A DNA stretch of 5,727 nucleotides, taken from assembly GCA_963854565.1 (NCBI GenBank), contig CAWKZT010000116.1, positions 1 to 5,727 on the forward strand. Direction: 5' to 3'. Positions 1-5,727 of this stretch are shown here, in pieces. The stretch comes from CAWKZT01 sp963854565 (lineage in GTDB: Bacteria; Actinomycetota; Acidimicrobiia; Acidimicrobiales; JAHEJN01). Each line of letters begins with the position of its first letter. Position 1 is the first letter of the stretch. The notes beneath the pieces are model-generated. The model did not search any database and was not told the origin of the DNA. It was given only the letters and a program-made list of their open reading frames with translations. A program made the position numbers and the translations under genes.

Positions 1-272
1 CCACGCTCATTGGGCAAGCCCAAGAACGCAACATCACCAGTAATAGCGTTCAACGAACGAATCTGAACCGCTTCACCAGCTTCGACAGTTACAACGCCAA
101 GGCTGCCGTCACCAAGATGGTCAGCGGTCCCCTCGTCGGTTGTCTCAGCAGTTGTCTCGGTTGGCTCAACGGTTCCTTCTTCATCACTCGAATCGCTACC
201 ACAGGCGGCAGCAATTAGGGCGAACGAAAGAAGAATACCGAGTAGAGCCAAAAACTTCTTGGAACTAATCAC
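1..272 (-). CDS. ABC transporter substrate-binding lipoprotein, N-terminal part (branched-chain amino acid type)
   Basis: The first 90 codons of a minus-strand gene are present; it runs off the left edge. It starts with GTG at 272, eight bases after an excellent Shine-Dalgarno sequence. Residues 2-23 form a lipoprotein signal peptide: KK at 5-6, a hydrophobic stretch at about 7-23, then the lipobox IAAAC with the lipidated Cys24. Residues 25-52 are a flexible linker rich in Ser, Asp, Glu and Thr, as is common after the anchor in actinobacterial binding proteins. From about residue 58 a beta strand (GVVTVEAGEAVQIRSL) and the segment ITGDVAFLGLPNERG resemble the start of receptor-type periplasmic binding domains (LivJ-like, Peripla_BP family). 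The expected role is extracytoplasmic capture of a small ligand for an ABC importer. It lies downstream of hyuB in the same direction, so the ligand may be the substrate of the HyuAB pathway, but this is inference. The lipoprotein call is firm. The family call rests on a short stretch. Confidence 0.75.
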   Translation of the reverse strand, partial: MISSKKFLALLGILLSFALIAAACGSDSSDEEGTVEPTETTAETTDEGTADHLGDGSLGVVTVEAGEAVQIRSLNAITGDVAFLGLPNER

Positions 273-503
273 AGTCTCTTCCCCTCCTATATTTAGGTGG
301 ACTGTATTACGGCAGATGAGGGTAACAGCGAAACAGCCTCATGGAAAGGGGCAGAGCGTTTTGTAACCATGTGTCGATTTGACAACAGTCTCAGCGCCCA
401 GCGGTTAGCCCCTTCTGGGGTGAGTTCTGGTCATTGGCTAGCCCAACATCAATGTGATGGTGAAGACCATGGATCGAACGAGCAATCTCTACATGATGTA
501 GCT
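273..503 (-). other. Intergenic region between hyuB and the lipoprotein gene
   Basis: This 231-base stretch has no convincing gene. It should hold any promoter specific to the lipoprotein gene. The best -35-like word on the minus strand is TTGTCA (385-380), but no good -10 lies 17 bases further on (AAAACG at 362-357), so I do not call a promoter. No hairpin followed by a T-run is visible for the minus strand after the hyuB stop, so readthrough from the hyuB operon into the lipoprotein gene is possible. The region also contains GCGGTTAGCC (401-410), one mismatch from a 10-base piece of the inverted repeat upstream of the SDR, and a small palindrome GGCTAGCC (436-443). Confidence 0.5.
281..288 (-). 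promoter_or_regulatory. Strong ribosome binding site of the lipoprotein gene
   Basis: AGGAGGGG on the minus strand, eight bases before the GTG at 272. It contains the complete AGGAGG core and decides the non-ATG start. It is clearly stronger than any site before the other genes here, which fits a binding protein made in large amounts. Confidence 0.85.
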
Positions 504-2105
504 CTAGGTGATGTAGCCCTGAGCTATGTCGTTCGATTGGGCATCAGTGTCACGGTCAGCTGGATCGCCAAATCCGCCACCACCCGGCAACTCCAAGATT
601 AGTCGTTGCCCTTCGGGCACTAGCTGCTTACCTTTGGCGTCAAATGCCGTGCCGTCAGCCAGATAGACGGCTCCGCATGCTCCGTCATGGCCACCGCTGC
701 GGCCGCGCGCCGGATGCGTAATGCGATCGAACATGGCACTGAACTGAAACTCGTACCCGTCGGTGGGACCCAATTCGATGACTTGGCCCAGCCCACCTCG
801 ATAAGTGCCCTCGCCCGCGGAATTGGGGAGCAACTCTTTGCGCCAAAACACAATCGGGCCAACTTGCTCGGTCGCCTCGACCGACATGGTGCGCACACCC
901 GAAGGGAAAGCAGTCGCACTGAGACCGTCCAACGACGGCCGCGCTCCGGTGCCCCCACTGTTAAACATCAAGACCTCGACGGGCGGCAGACCAGACCCCG
1001 CCACTCCCCTGGCACTGACCTGGAAGTTCCAAAGGGCCCCGGACCCTTCAGCAGGAATCAGATCCGGCAGCACGTCAGCGATAGCTCCAAAGGTGAGGTC
1101 GGTGACGAAGTGGCCAATGACATGACGCACCGAGACGGGGTCGGGGTGCACCGCGTTAAGGATTACTCCCGGCGGAGCGCTGACGGTGAATGGTTCCAAT
1201 GAGGCGAAGTTGTTGGGCACCTCAGGCGCCAGCGCGCACAGAAGCGCATAGGTGAAGTACGCCTGGGCGTAGCCAAGTGGCACGTTCACGCCGAACGGGC
1301 TAATCGGCGAGGTTCCTGCAAAGTCGGCATGCACCCCGTCGTTGGAAGCGGTGAGAGTGACCGCCAACACTGTCTCGTCGTTGTAGCCATCGACCGCCAT
1401 GGTGTTGGTGTAGGTCCCCGGTGGCAGGGTCGCCAATCGTTCCAATGTGGCGGTGCGCGTCCGGTCAAAAACAAACTCGGCCAGATCGACCAGGTCGGTG
1501 ATTTCGAATTCGTCGAACATCGCGAGCAGGCGTCGTCGACCGGTCTCGTTACATGCGGCCAGTCCATGGATGTCGCCAACCACTTGGTTGGACTCACGCA
1601 CGTTGTGGTGAACGATGTTGATGAGGTCCTCGTTGAGTTGACCGCGGTCAACGAACTTCATGATGGGAATGAACAGGCCCTCCTCGTACACCTCACTGGC
1701 GTCGGGTCCGTAGCCCCGGCCGCCGATGTCGACCACGTGGCAGGTGCAGGCAAAATAGCCAATCAACGTGCCATCGGCAAAAACCGGGGTGGTGACGGTT
1801 ATGTCGTGCAGGTGGCCGGTGCCCTTCCATGGGTCGTTGGTGACATAGACGTCGCCTTCGTAGATTCGGTGTGCTCCGATGTCAGTGATGAAGTGTCCGA
1901 CCGCAGCAGCCATCGTGTTGACATGTCCCGGGGTGCCAGTGACGGCTTGGGCAATCATGCGTCCCTGCACGTCGAAGATGCCAGCGGACAGATCGCCCGC
2001 CTCGCGGACACTGGTAGAGAAGGCGGTGCGAATAAGCGTGAGTGCTTGCTCTTCCACGATCGAGATCAGCCGATTCCACATAACTTGATTTCGCAGGTCA
2101 TTCAT
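504..2105 (-). CDS. hyuB: Hydantoinase/oxoprolinase family protein subunit B (HyuB)
   Basis: A 533-residue protein, a full-length member of the hydantoinase B family (ATP-dependent N-methylhydantoinase, 5-oxoprolinase C-terminal half, acetone/acetophenone carboxylase relatives). With HyuA it is expected to form a cytoplasmic complex that opens or carboxylates a small substrate at the cost of ATP. Family hallmarks, in order: the N-terminal helix with EEQALTLIRTAFS (18-30) and SVREAGDLSAGIFD (32-45); TPGHVNTM (58-65); TNDPWKGTGHLHDI (89-102); CHVVDIGGRGYGPDA (122-136); HHNVRESNQVVGDIHGL (166-182); GAGEGT-like NSAGEGTYRGGLGQ (428-441); and the near-terminal glycine-rich PGGGGFGDP (507-515). The His and Asp residues in the HLHD and HVVD segments are candidate metal ligands by family analogy. 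A tail of about 18 residues follows the last motif. The ATG at 2105 overlaps the hyuA stop as ATGA, with GGGGA seven bases upstream, so translation is coupled to hyuA. The exact substrate is not determinable: hydantoin, a lactam, 5-oxoproline or a ketone are all possible. Confidence 0.93.
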   Translation of the reverse strand: MNDLRNQVMWNRLISIVEEQALTLIRTAFSTSVREAGDLSAGIFDVQGRMIAQAVTGTPGHVNTMAAAVGHFITDIGAHRIYEGDVYVTNDPWKGTGHLHDITVTTPVFADGTLIGYFACTCHVVDIGGRGYGPDASEVYEEGLFIPIMKFVDRGQLNEDLINIVHHNVRESNQVVGDIHGLAACNETGRRRLLAMFDEFEITDLVDLAEFVFDRTRTATLERLATLPPGTYTNTMAVDGYNDETVLAVTLTASNDGVHADFAGTSPISPFGVNVPLGYAQAYFTYALLCALAPEVPNNFASLEPFTVSAPPGVILNAVHPDPVSVRHVIGHFVTDLTFGAIADVLPDLIPAEGSGALWNFQVSARGVAGSGLPPVEVLMFNSGGTGARPSLDGLSATAFPSGVRTMSVEATEQVGPIVFWRKELLPNSAGEGTYRGGLGQVIELGPTDGYEFQFSAMFDRITHPARGRSGGHDGACGAVYLADGTAFDAKGKQLVPEGQRLILELPGGGGFGDPADRDTDAQSNDIAQGYIT

Positions 2106-4189
2106 GACGCATCCCCGCTTCGGCTAATCACGAGACAACCATCGGATTGGGCGATTGCTTGGTGGCGTTGCCCTATCCAGGTGGTGGTTTGTGGTTCAAC
2201 AATGACCGCAGGGCCCAGCACCCGGACGCCGGCGCTCAACGAAGAGCGCTCGACAACTTGCGCTTCAACCATGGCGTTGCTTGCCGTGTCATATATCGAT
2301 CGCGACCCAGTCGACGCAGCATCGGTAACGGTCTCGGCCCAGGAACAGCGCTCGACCGCTTGACGTGGCGTCGCAACCTTGACCGCCCAACTTACCGCTT
2401 CGATCGCAAGCCCTTCGATGGCTCGCCCGAAGTACTCCTCATAAGACTTGACGAACCGCGCTCCGAGTTGGTCCTGGCTTAGACCATCAAACTCACCATC
2501 ACCGAGTTGCACCGGTATCTCCCACCCTTGACCGGCGTAACGCATATAGACCCAGCGTTCGATCTCGCGGACGTCATCGGTCCCCTCGGCTACAAACGCG
2601 TCGGCCTCAGCGGTGAGGTCGGTAAGGAGTTGGTTGACCTCTACATAATCAAAGGCATCAAGCCGGGCGTAGTACGAGCGCACCGCTTCATAGGCAAACG
2701 GTGCCCGCAGGAAACCAATGGCCGAGCCAACACCTGCACCCGGTGGCACGAGCAATTGGTCGAGTCCTAATTTCTCACATAGTCGGCTGGCGTGAAGTGG
2801 GGCTCCGCCACCAAACGCGATCATGGTGAACCCCACGACATCTTTACCGTTCTCAACGGCGTGAACCCGAGCCGCATTGGCCATGTTCTCGTCGACAACC
2901 TCGGTAATGCCAACAGCACCCGCCGCCGCGTCAAGTCCGAGTTGCGGGCCAAGCGCGGCCTGTACTGCCTCGGCGGCATGGGCCGGCGAAAGCTCGATTC
3001 CGGTCGCGCCGAAGGTCTCCGGAGATAGCCGCCCGAGCACCACGTTGGCATCGGTTACGGTCGCCTGCGTTCCGCCCAGTTGATAGGCCGCCGGCCCTGG
3101 CTCAGAACCAGCGGACTCGGGGCCAATACGAATTTGACCGAGCACGTCGACCGAAGCAATAGAGCCTCCACCCGCACCGATCTCGATCATTTCAATCACG
3201 GGAATCGAGATTGGCATGCCGCTGCCCTTGGTGAAGCGGTGGGTACGAGCTACTTCGAAGGACTTAGCTGTGCGTGGCGTGCTGTCTTCGATCAAGCAGA
3301 TCTTCGCTGTAGTGCCACCCATGTCGAACGAAAGCACCCGATCAAGGCCGTAGCGTTCGGCAATGTCAGCGGCAAAGATCGCTCCGCCCGCGGGACCAGA
3401 CTCGACGAGGCGAACAGGAAACTTAGCCGCGCTTTCCAACGACATCAGTCCCCCACCTGAGTGCATCAGGTACACCGGACACGTTGCCCCGCGTCGTCCC
3501 AGTTCGGCTCCCAGCCGGTCAAGGTAGGACGCCATAAGGGGTTGTACGTAGGCGTTGGCGCAAACGGTGTTGAAGCGTTCGAATTCGCGCATTTGGGGGG
3601 AGACCTCAGCTGAGGTCGAGATGGCAACATCGGGCAGCGCCGCACTGAGTAACTTCCGAAAGGCGTTCTCGTGTTCGGGGTTCACATAGCTATGCAGCAG
3701 GCCGATGGCGATGGCGTCGTAGTCGCCCGCCCGAAGAACCTCGATTAGCTGCTTGGCATCATCATGATCAAACGGAACCAACGGTGTGCCATCGGCTCCC
3801 ATTCGCTCATTGAGCACAAATCGGTGTTGGCGCTCGATGAGCGGCAATGGCAACACGATGTTGAGGTCGTATTGCTCAAATCGTGACTCGGTGCGTGTCT
3901 CGATGACATCACGAAAGCCAGCCGTGGTCACAAATGCGGTGTGCGCTCCGCGTCGTTCGATCAGGGCGTTGGTGGCCAAGGTGGTGCCGTGGATGATGGT
4001 TTCTAGCGATCCAATGGTGATCGATGCGTCGGCCAACACAGAATCGATTCCGGCCAACATGCCGCGCTCCGGAGCGTCGTGTGTAGTGAGGACTTTGGTG
4101 GAGGTGAACGTCGCGTCCACTTCCAGGACGATGTCGGTGAACGTGCCGCCCACATCGACACCTAAACGAGGTGCCATGGAATTAGCCAT
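2102..4189 (-). CDS. hyuA: Hydantoinase/oxoprolinase family protein subunit A (HyuA)
   Basis: A 695-residue ATP-binding partner of HyuB, from the actin/Hsp70-like ASKHA superfamily. The N-terminal domain (about 8-185) opens with the phosphate-1 loop RLGVDVGGTFTDIVLE (8-23) and carries IHGTTLATNALIERRGA (66-82) and GFRDVIETRT (91-100). The central domain (about 205-495) has EFERFNTVCANAYVQPLM (202-219), MHSGGGLMS (242-250), ESGPAGGAIFA (263-273), the second phosphate motif SFDMGGTTAKICLI (287-300), IGAGGGSIA (337-345), GPESAGSEPGPAAY (356-369) and AFGGGAPLHA (458-467). The C-terminal domain has YMRYAGQGWEIPV (548-560) and GPAVIVEPQTTTWI (659-672). All family motifs appear intact. The frame stays open for 56 more codons upstream, but these only shadow the SDR gene. 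I choose the ATG at 4189 (MANSMAPRLG) because it places the phosphate loop near the N terminus and overlaps the SDR stop (ATGGCTAA). The ATG at 4177 is an alternative. The expected role is ATP-dependent activation of the amide or carbonyl substrate for HyuB. Confidence 0.94.
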   Translation of the reverse strand: MANSMAPRLGVDVGGTFTDIVLEVDATFTSTKVLTTHDAPERGMLAGIDSVLADASITIGSLETIIHGTTLATNALIERRGAHTAFVTTAGFRDVIETRTESRFEQYDLNIVLPLPLIERQHRFVLNERMGADGTPLVPFDHDDAKQLIEVLRAGDYDAIAIGLLHSYVNPEHENAFRKLLSAALPDVAISTSAEVSPQMREFERFNTVCANAYVQPLMASYLDRLGAELGRRGATCPVYLMHSGGGLMSLESAAKFPVRLVESGPAGGAIFAADIAERYGLDRVLSFDMGGTTAKICLIEDSTPRTAKSFEVARTHRFTKGSGMPISIPVIEMIEIGAGGGSIASVDVLGQIRIGPESAGSEPGPAAYQLGGTQATVTDANVVLGRLSPETFGATGIELSPAHAAEAVQAALGPQLGLDAAAGAVGITEVVDENMANAARVHAVENGKDVVGFTMIAFGGGAPLHASRLCEKLGLDQLLVPPGAGVGSAIGFLRAPFAYEAVRSYYARLDAFDYVEVNQLLTDLTAEADAFVAEGTDDVREIERWVYMRYAGQGWEIPVQLGDGEFDGLSQDQLGARFVKSYEEYFGRAIEGLAIEAVSWAVKVATPRQAVERCSWAETVTDAASTGSRSIYDTASNAMVEAQVVERSSLSAGVRVLGPAVIVEPQTTTWIGQRHQAIAQSDGCLVISRSGDAS

Positions 4190-5000
4190 CGAGCTCAGCA
4201 ACTGACTTGACATCAGCAATGACCGGGAAGCCCGAAGGCGGGCAGATATCAACTGTGGCGGACCGTTGTTGCGATAGCAGACCACCGTCGACCCGCAAGA
4301 TGTCACCCGTGACGTAACCGGCATCGGCCGATGCCAAGAACACCGCCGGGCCCGCAAGATCTACCGCGGTGCCCTGACGTTCGAGCGGAATGTCAGCACC
4401 ATTAGCAACCAGTTCATCGAGAGTGCGGCCACTGGTGTCGACGGACCCGGGCATCAGCGCATTGACCCGCACGCCATAGGGGCCAAGGTCGATGGCCATA
4501 GCTCGGGTGAGGGCCTCGATGCCGCCCTTGGTGGCGTCGTAGGCAGTGAATTGGCGGTGGGCGCGGGTGGCGCCGCCGGAACTCATGTTGATGATTACCC
4601 CATGGCCATTGCGGGCCATGATGTGACCGGCTTGACGGCAGCACCAAATGGTGCCCATCAAGTTGACGTCGATGATCTTGCGAAACCACGCTTCGTCGCC
4701 GTCGAGAAAATGCAGCATTGGCCCAACCAGGCCGGCGTTGTTCACCAGCACATCGACGGTGCCAAATTGGTCGAGTACCGCACCAAACATGTCGGCCACC
4801 GCTTTGACGTCAGAGATATCGGCAGGATGAGAGATAGCTGCTCCACCTGCCGCGGAGATGGTGTTCGCTACCGCTTGTGCGGCTCCCCCATCGACGTCGT
4901 TGACCACGACCTGATCGCCCTCGGCGCCAAAGCGCTCGGCGATTGCCCGGCCAATACCATTTCCGGCCCCAGTAACGATGACGACACGACGTTGTTCCAT
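4182..5000 (-). CDS. Short-chain dehydrogenase/reductase (classical SDR), probably NAD(H)-dependent
   Basis: A 272-residue classical SDR with a single Rossmann-fold domain. The cofactor motif TGAGNGIG is at 10-17. Asp35 at the end of the second strand (VVVND) favours NAD(H) over NADP(H). The structural motif NNAG is at 87-90, Asp61 lies in the adenine-binding ADIS segment, and the catalytic tetrad is Asn113, Ser141, Tyr154 and Lys158 (YDATK). The PGSVDT segment (184-189) is the usual nicotinamide loop, and TGDILRVDGG (231-240) closes the fold. About 30 residues follow, ending in VAELDG, which is longer than the usual few residues after VDGG. It would oxidise an alcohol or reduce a ketone; the substrate is unknown. 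It is the first gene of the leftward operon with hyuA and hyuB; its stop overlaps the hyuA start by 8 bases. Its ATG at 5000 has only a weak AGGG (5004-5001) immediately upstream. The family is certain; a more specific name would be a guess. Confidence 0.93.
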   Translation of the reverse strand: MEQRRVVIVTGAGNGIGRAIAERFGAEGDQVVVNDVDGGAAQAVANTISAAGGAAISHPADISDVKAVADMFGAVLDQFGTVDVLVNNAGLVGPMLHFLDGDEAWFRKIIDVNLMGTIWCCRQAGHIMARNGHGVIINMSSGGATRAHRQFTAYDATKGGIEALTRAMAIDLGPYGVRVNALMPGSVDTSGRTLDELVANGADIPLERQGTAVDLAGPAVFLASADAGYVTGDILRVDGGLLSQQRSATVDICPPSGFPVIADVKSVAELDG

Positions 5001-5007
5001 GCCCTAG

Positions 5008-5017
5008 TCAACCACTT
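5008..5017. repeat. Degenerate third copy of the operator half-site
   Basis: GTCAACCACT matches GTTAACCACT (5077-5086) of the right arm at nine of ten positions, in the same orientation. It lies 8-17 bases upstream of the SDR ATG, where a bound repressor would block transcription. The match is short, so it could be chance. Confidence 0.35.
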
Positions 5018-5041
5018 CTCGCCGCAGATCGTAGACCCACT

Positions 5042-5098
5042 TACTCAAATCGCAGTGGTTAACCCCGCCTAGCGCGGTTAACCACTGCGATTTGAGTA
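5042..5098. repeat. 57-base nearly perfect inverted repeat, probable two-sided operator
   Basis: The left arm 5042-5064 and right arm 5076-5098 are perfect reverse complements over 23 bases. Inside them, after one C/C mismatch (5065/5075), CGC (5066-5068) pairs with GCG (5072-5074) around a CTA centre. Each arm contains the 8-base palindrome GGTTAACC (5057-5064 and 5076-5083, 19 bases between centres) flanked on one side by CAGT/ACTG. No T-run follows on either strand, and both neighbouring genes start here, so a terminator does not fit. A binding site for a dimeric regulator, with each half repeated for the two opposing promoters, is the likeliest reading. The regulator family cannot be told from the sequence. 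Confidence 0.85.
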
Positions 5099-5112
5099 TG
5101 TAGAGTGGCGTC

Positions 5113-5727
5113 ATGTTGATTCTTTCTGCTGACGATGTTCGTCGTGCCCTGCCCATGGCGTCTGCTATTGAGGCGATGAAGTCCGCTTACCTTGCTGTTT
5201 CGACGGGTGGGGCCACCATGCCTCCTCGCACAGCTCTGTCGGTTGGTAGCCACAATGAAATCGCCTTATTCATGCCCGCGCACATTGCGAGCATCGGCGC
5301 TCTCACCGTCAAAGCCGCCACCGTCTTTCCGCGTAATGTCAGCGAGGGGCGTCCGGTAATCCAAGGGGCCGTTCAAGTGCTCGACGACCAGACCGGCGAG
5401 ATCGTTGGCCTGCTCGAAGGTAGCTCGTTGACCGGGATCAGAACGGCTGCGGGCGGCGGCGCATCCGTTGACGCATTAGCACGCGCCGACAGCACCGTGC
5501 TCGCGATGATCGGCACGGGTATCCAAGCCCGAACCGGAGTCGAAGCTGTGTGCGCGGTGCGAGAAATTTCCGAAATCCGCGCCTATGGCCGTAACCGTGA
5601 GAACCTCATGCAGTTCTGCACCGACATAGCTGGCTTCGCCGACCGAATTGTTGCGTCCGACTCCCCTTCCGCGGCGGTACGCGATGCCGACATTGTGTAC
5701 ACCGCAACGACCTCCCCGACCCCAACT
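5113..5727 (+). CDS. Ornithine cyclodeaminase/mu-crystallin family protein, N-terminal part
   Basis: The first 205 codons of a rightward gene; it is cut by the right edge, and family members are usually about 310-350 residues. The N-terminal segment MLILSADDVRRALPM is typical of the family. Lys67 in TVKAATVFPRN and Arg110 in LTGIRTAA match the conserved substrate-binding Lys and Arg of ornithine cyclodeaminase. The dinucleotide-binding loop IGTGIQA is at 133-139, followed by IRAYGRN (155-161), and DADIVYTATTS (191-201) is the usual strand before the active-site loop. Members catalyse ornithine to proline cyclisation, reduction of cyclic or linear imines (ketimine reductase), or alanine or opine dehydrogenation, so the reaction is open. 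The ATG at 5113 gives the correct N terminus, although only a weak GAGTGG (5103-5108) precedes it. It is divergent from the SDR operon and shares the inverted-repeat control region, suggesting a common pathway. Confidence 0.92.
   Translation, partial: MLILSADDVRRALPMASAIEAMKSAYLAVSTGGATMPPRTALSVGSHNEIALFMPAHIASIGALTVKAATVFPRNVSEGRPVIQGAVQVLDDQTGEIVGLLEGSSLTGIRTAAGGGASVDALARADSTVLAMIGTGIQARTGVEAVCAVREISEIRAYGRNRENLMQFCTDIAGFADRIVASDSPSAAVRDADIVYTATTSPTPT

Larger units (their letters stand above)
5001..5112. promoter_or_regulatory. Divergent promoter/operator region between the SDR operon and the cyclodeaminase gene
   Basis: The 112 bases between two divergently read starts must hold the promoters of both the SDR-hyuA-hyuB operon and the cyclodeaminase-family gene. 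Half of it is a long inverted repeat (5042-5098). Canonical -35/-10 pairs are not evident. TACGAT on the minus strand (5033-5028) and TATGTA on the plus strand (5097-5102) are weak -10 candidates, one just outside each end of the repeat; the plus-strand one would give a very short leader. The location strongly suggests shared regulation of the two directions. Confidence 0.6.

Noticed and set aside
379..384. Perfect TTGACA on the plus strand as a promoter -35 box
   Set aside because: No matching -10 lies at the right distance, and no rightward gene follows; it would read into the end of hyuB in antisense.
403..443. Possible terminator hairpin after hyuB (GGTTAGCC at 403-410 with GGCTAGCC at 436-443, and CCCC/GGGG inside)
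   Set aside because: In the minus-strand transcript the outer stem has a C-A mismatch, and no T-run follows, so it does not meet the criteria for an intrinsic terminator.
297..602. Plus-strand open frame of 101 codons covering the hyuB-lipoprotein gap
   Set aside because: It has no ribosome binding site, its composition is low in structure, it overlaps the end of hyuB, and it resembles no family I know.
1329..2363. Long plus-strand open frame of 344 codons opposite hyuB
   Set aside because: It lies antisense to a gene with unmistakable family motifs, its translation has no recognisable domain, and it crosses the hyuB/hyuA junction. It is a by-product of GC-rich codon bias.
4190..4357. N-terminal extension of hyuA by 56 codons
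   Set aside because: The extension only overlaps the SDR gene, is Arg/Ser-rich, and would push the phosphate loop away from its normal position near the N terminus.
5042..5098. The long inverted repeat as a transcription terminator or insertion-sequence end
   Set aside because: Both neighbouring genes start rather than end here, there is no T-run, and no transposase or target-site duplication is visible. An operator role fits better.

Overview
The window looks like part of a catabolic gene cluster from a moderately high-GC actinobacterium. An Acidimicrobiia-type marine or soil lineage is my best guess. That guess rests on the lipoprotein start (a Cys followed by a Ser/Asp/Glu/Thr-rich linker and a receptor-type ligand-binding domain), the GC-leaning codon use and the mixture of families. 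It is an inference, because no marker gene is present.

Layout: four genes read leftward and one reads rightward. In transcription order on the minus strand, starting at 5000, they are a short-chain dehydrogenase/reductase (SDR), a hydantoinase/oxoprolinase A subunit (HyuA), a B subunit (HyuB) and, after a 231-base gap, the first 90 codons of a secreted lipoprotein resembling branched-chain amino acid type ABC substrate-binding proteins. SDR and hyuA overlap by 8 bases, and hyuA and hyuB by 4 bases (ATGA), so these three are almost certainly one translationally coupled operon. The lipoprotein has its own very strong ribosome binding site. At the right edge, an ornithine cyclodeaminase/mu-crystallin family gene diverges from the SDR and runs off the window.

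The families suggest uptake and breakdown of a small cyclic nitrogen compound. HyuA and HyuB together would open a cyclic amide (hydantoin, lactam or 5-oxoproline type) using ATP. The SDR and the cyclodeaminase-family enzyme would do NAD(P)-linked redox or imine chemistry on the substrate or product, and the lipoprotein could be the capture protein of an importer. The actual substrate cannot be read from the sequence.

The most striking non-coding feature is a 57-base, nearly perfect inverted repeat (23-base perfect arms, with three more pairs inside) centred in the 112-base divergent intergenic region. Each arm contains the 8-base palindrome GGTTAACC, and a degenerate copy of part of the arm lies close to the SDR start. 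This looks like a two-sided operator/promoter element controlling both directions.
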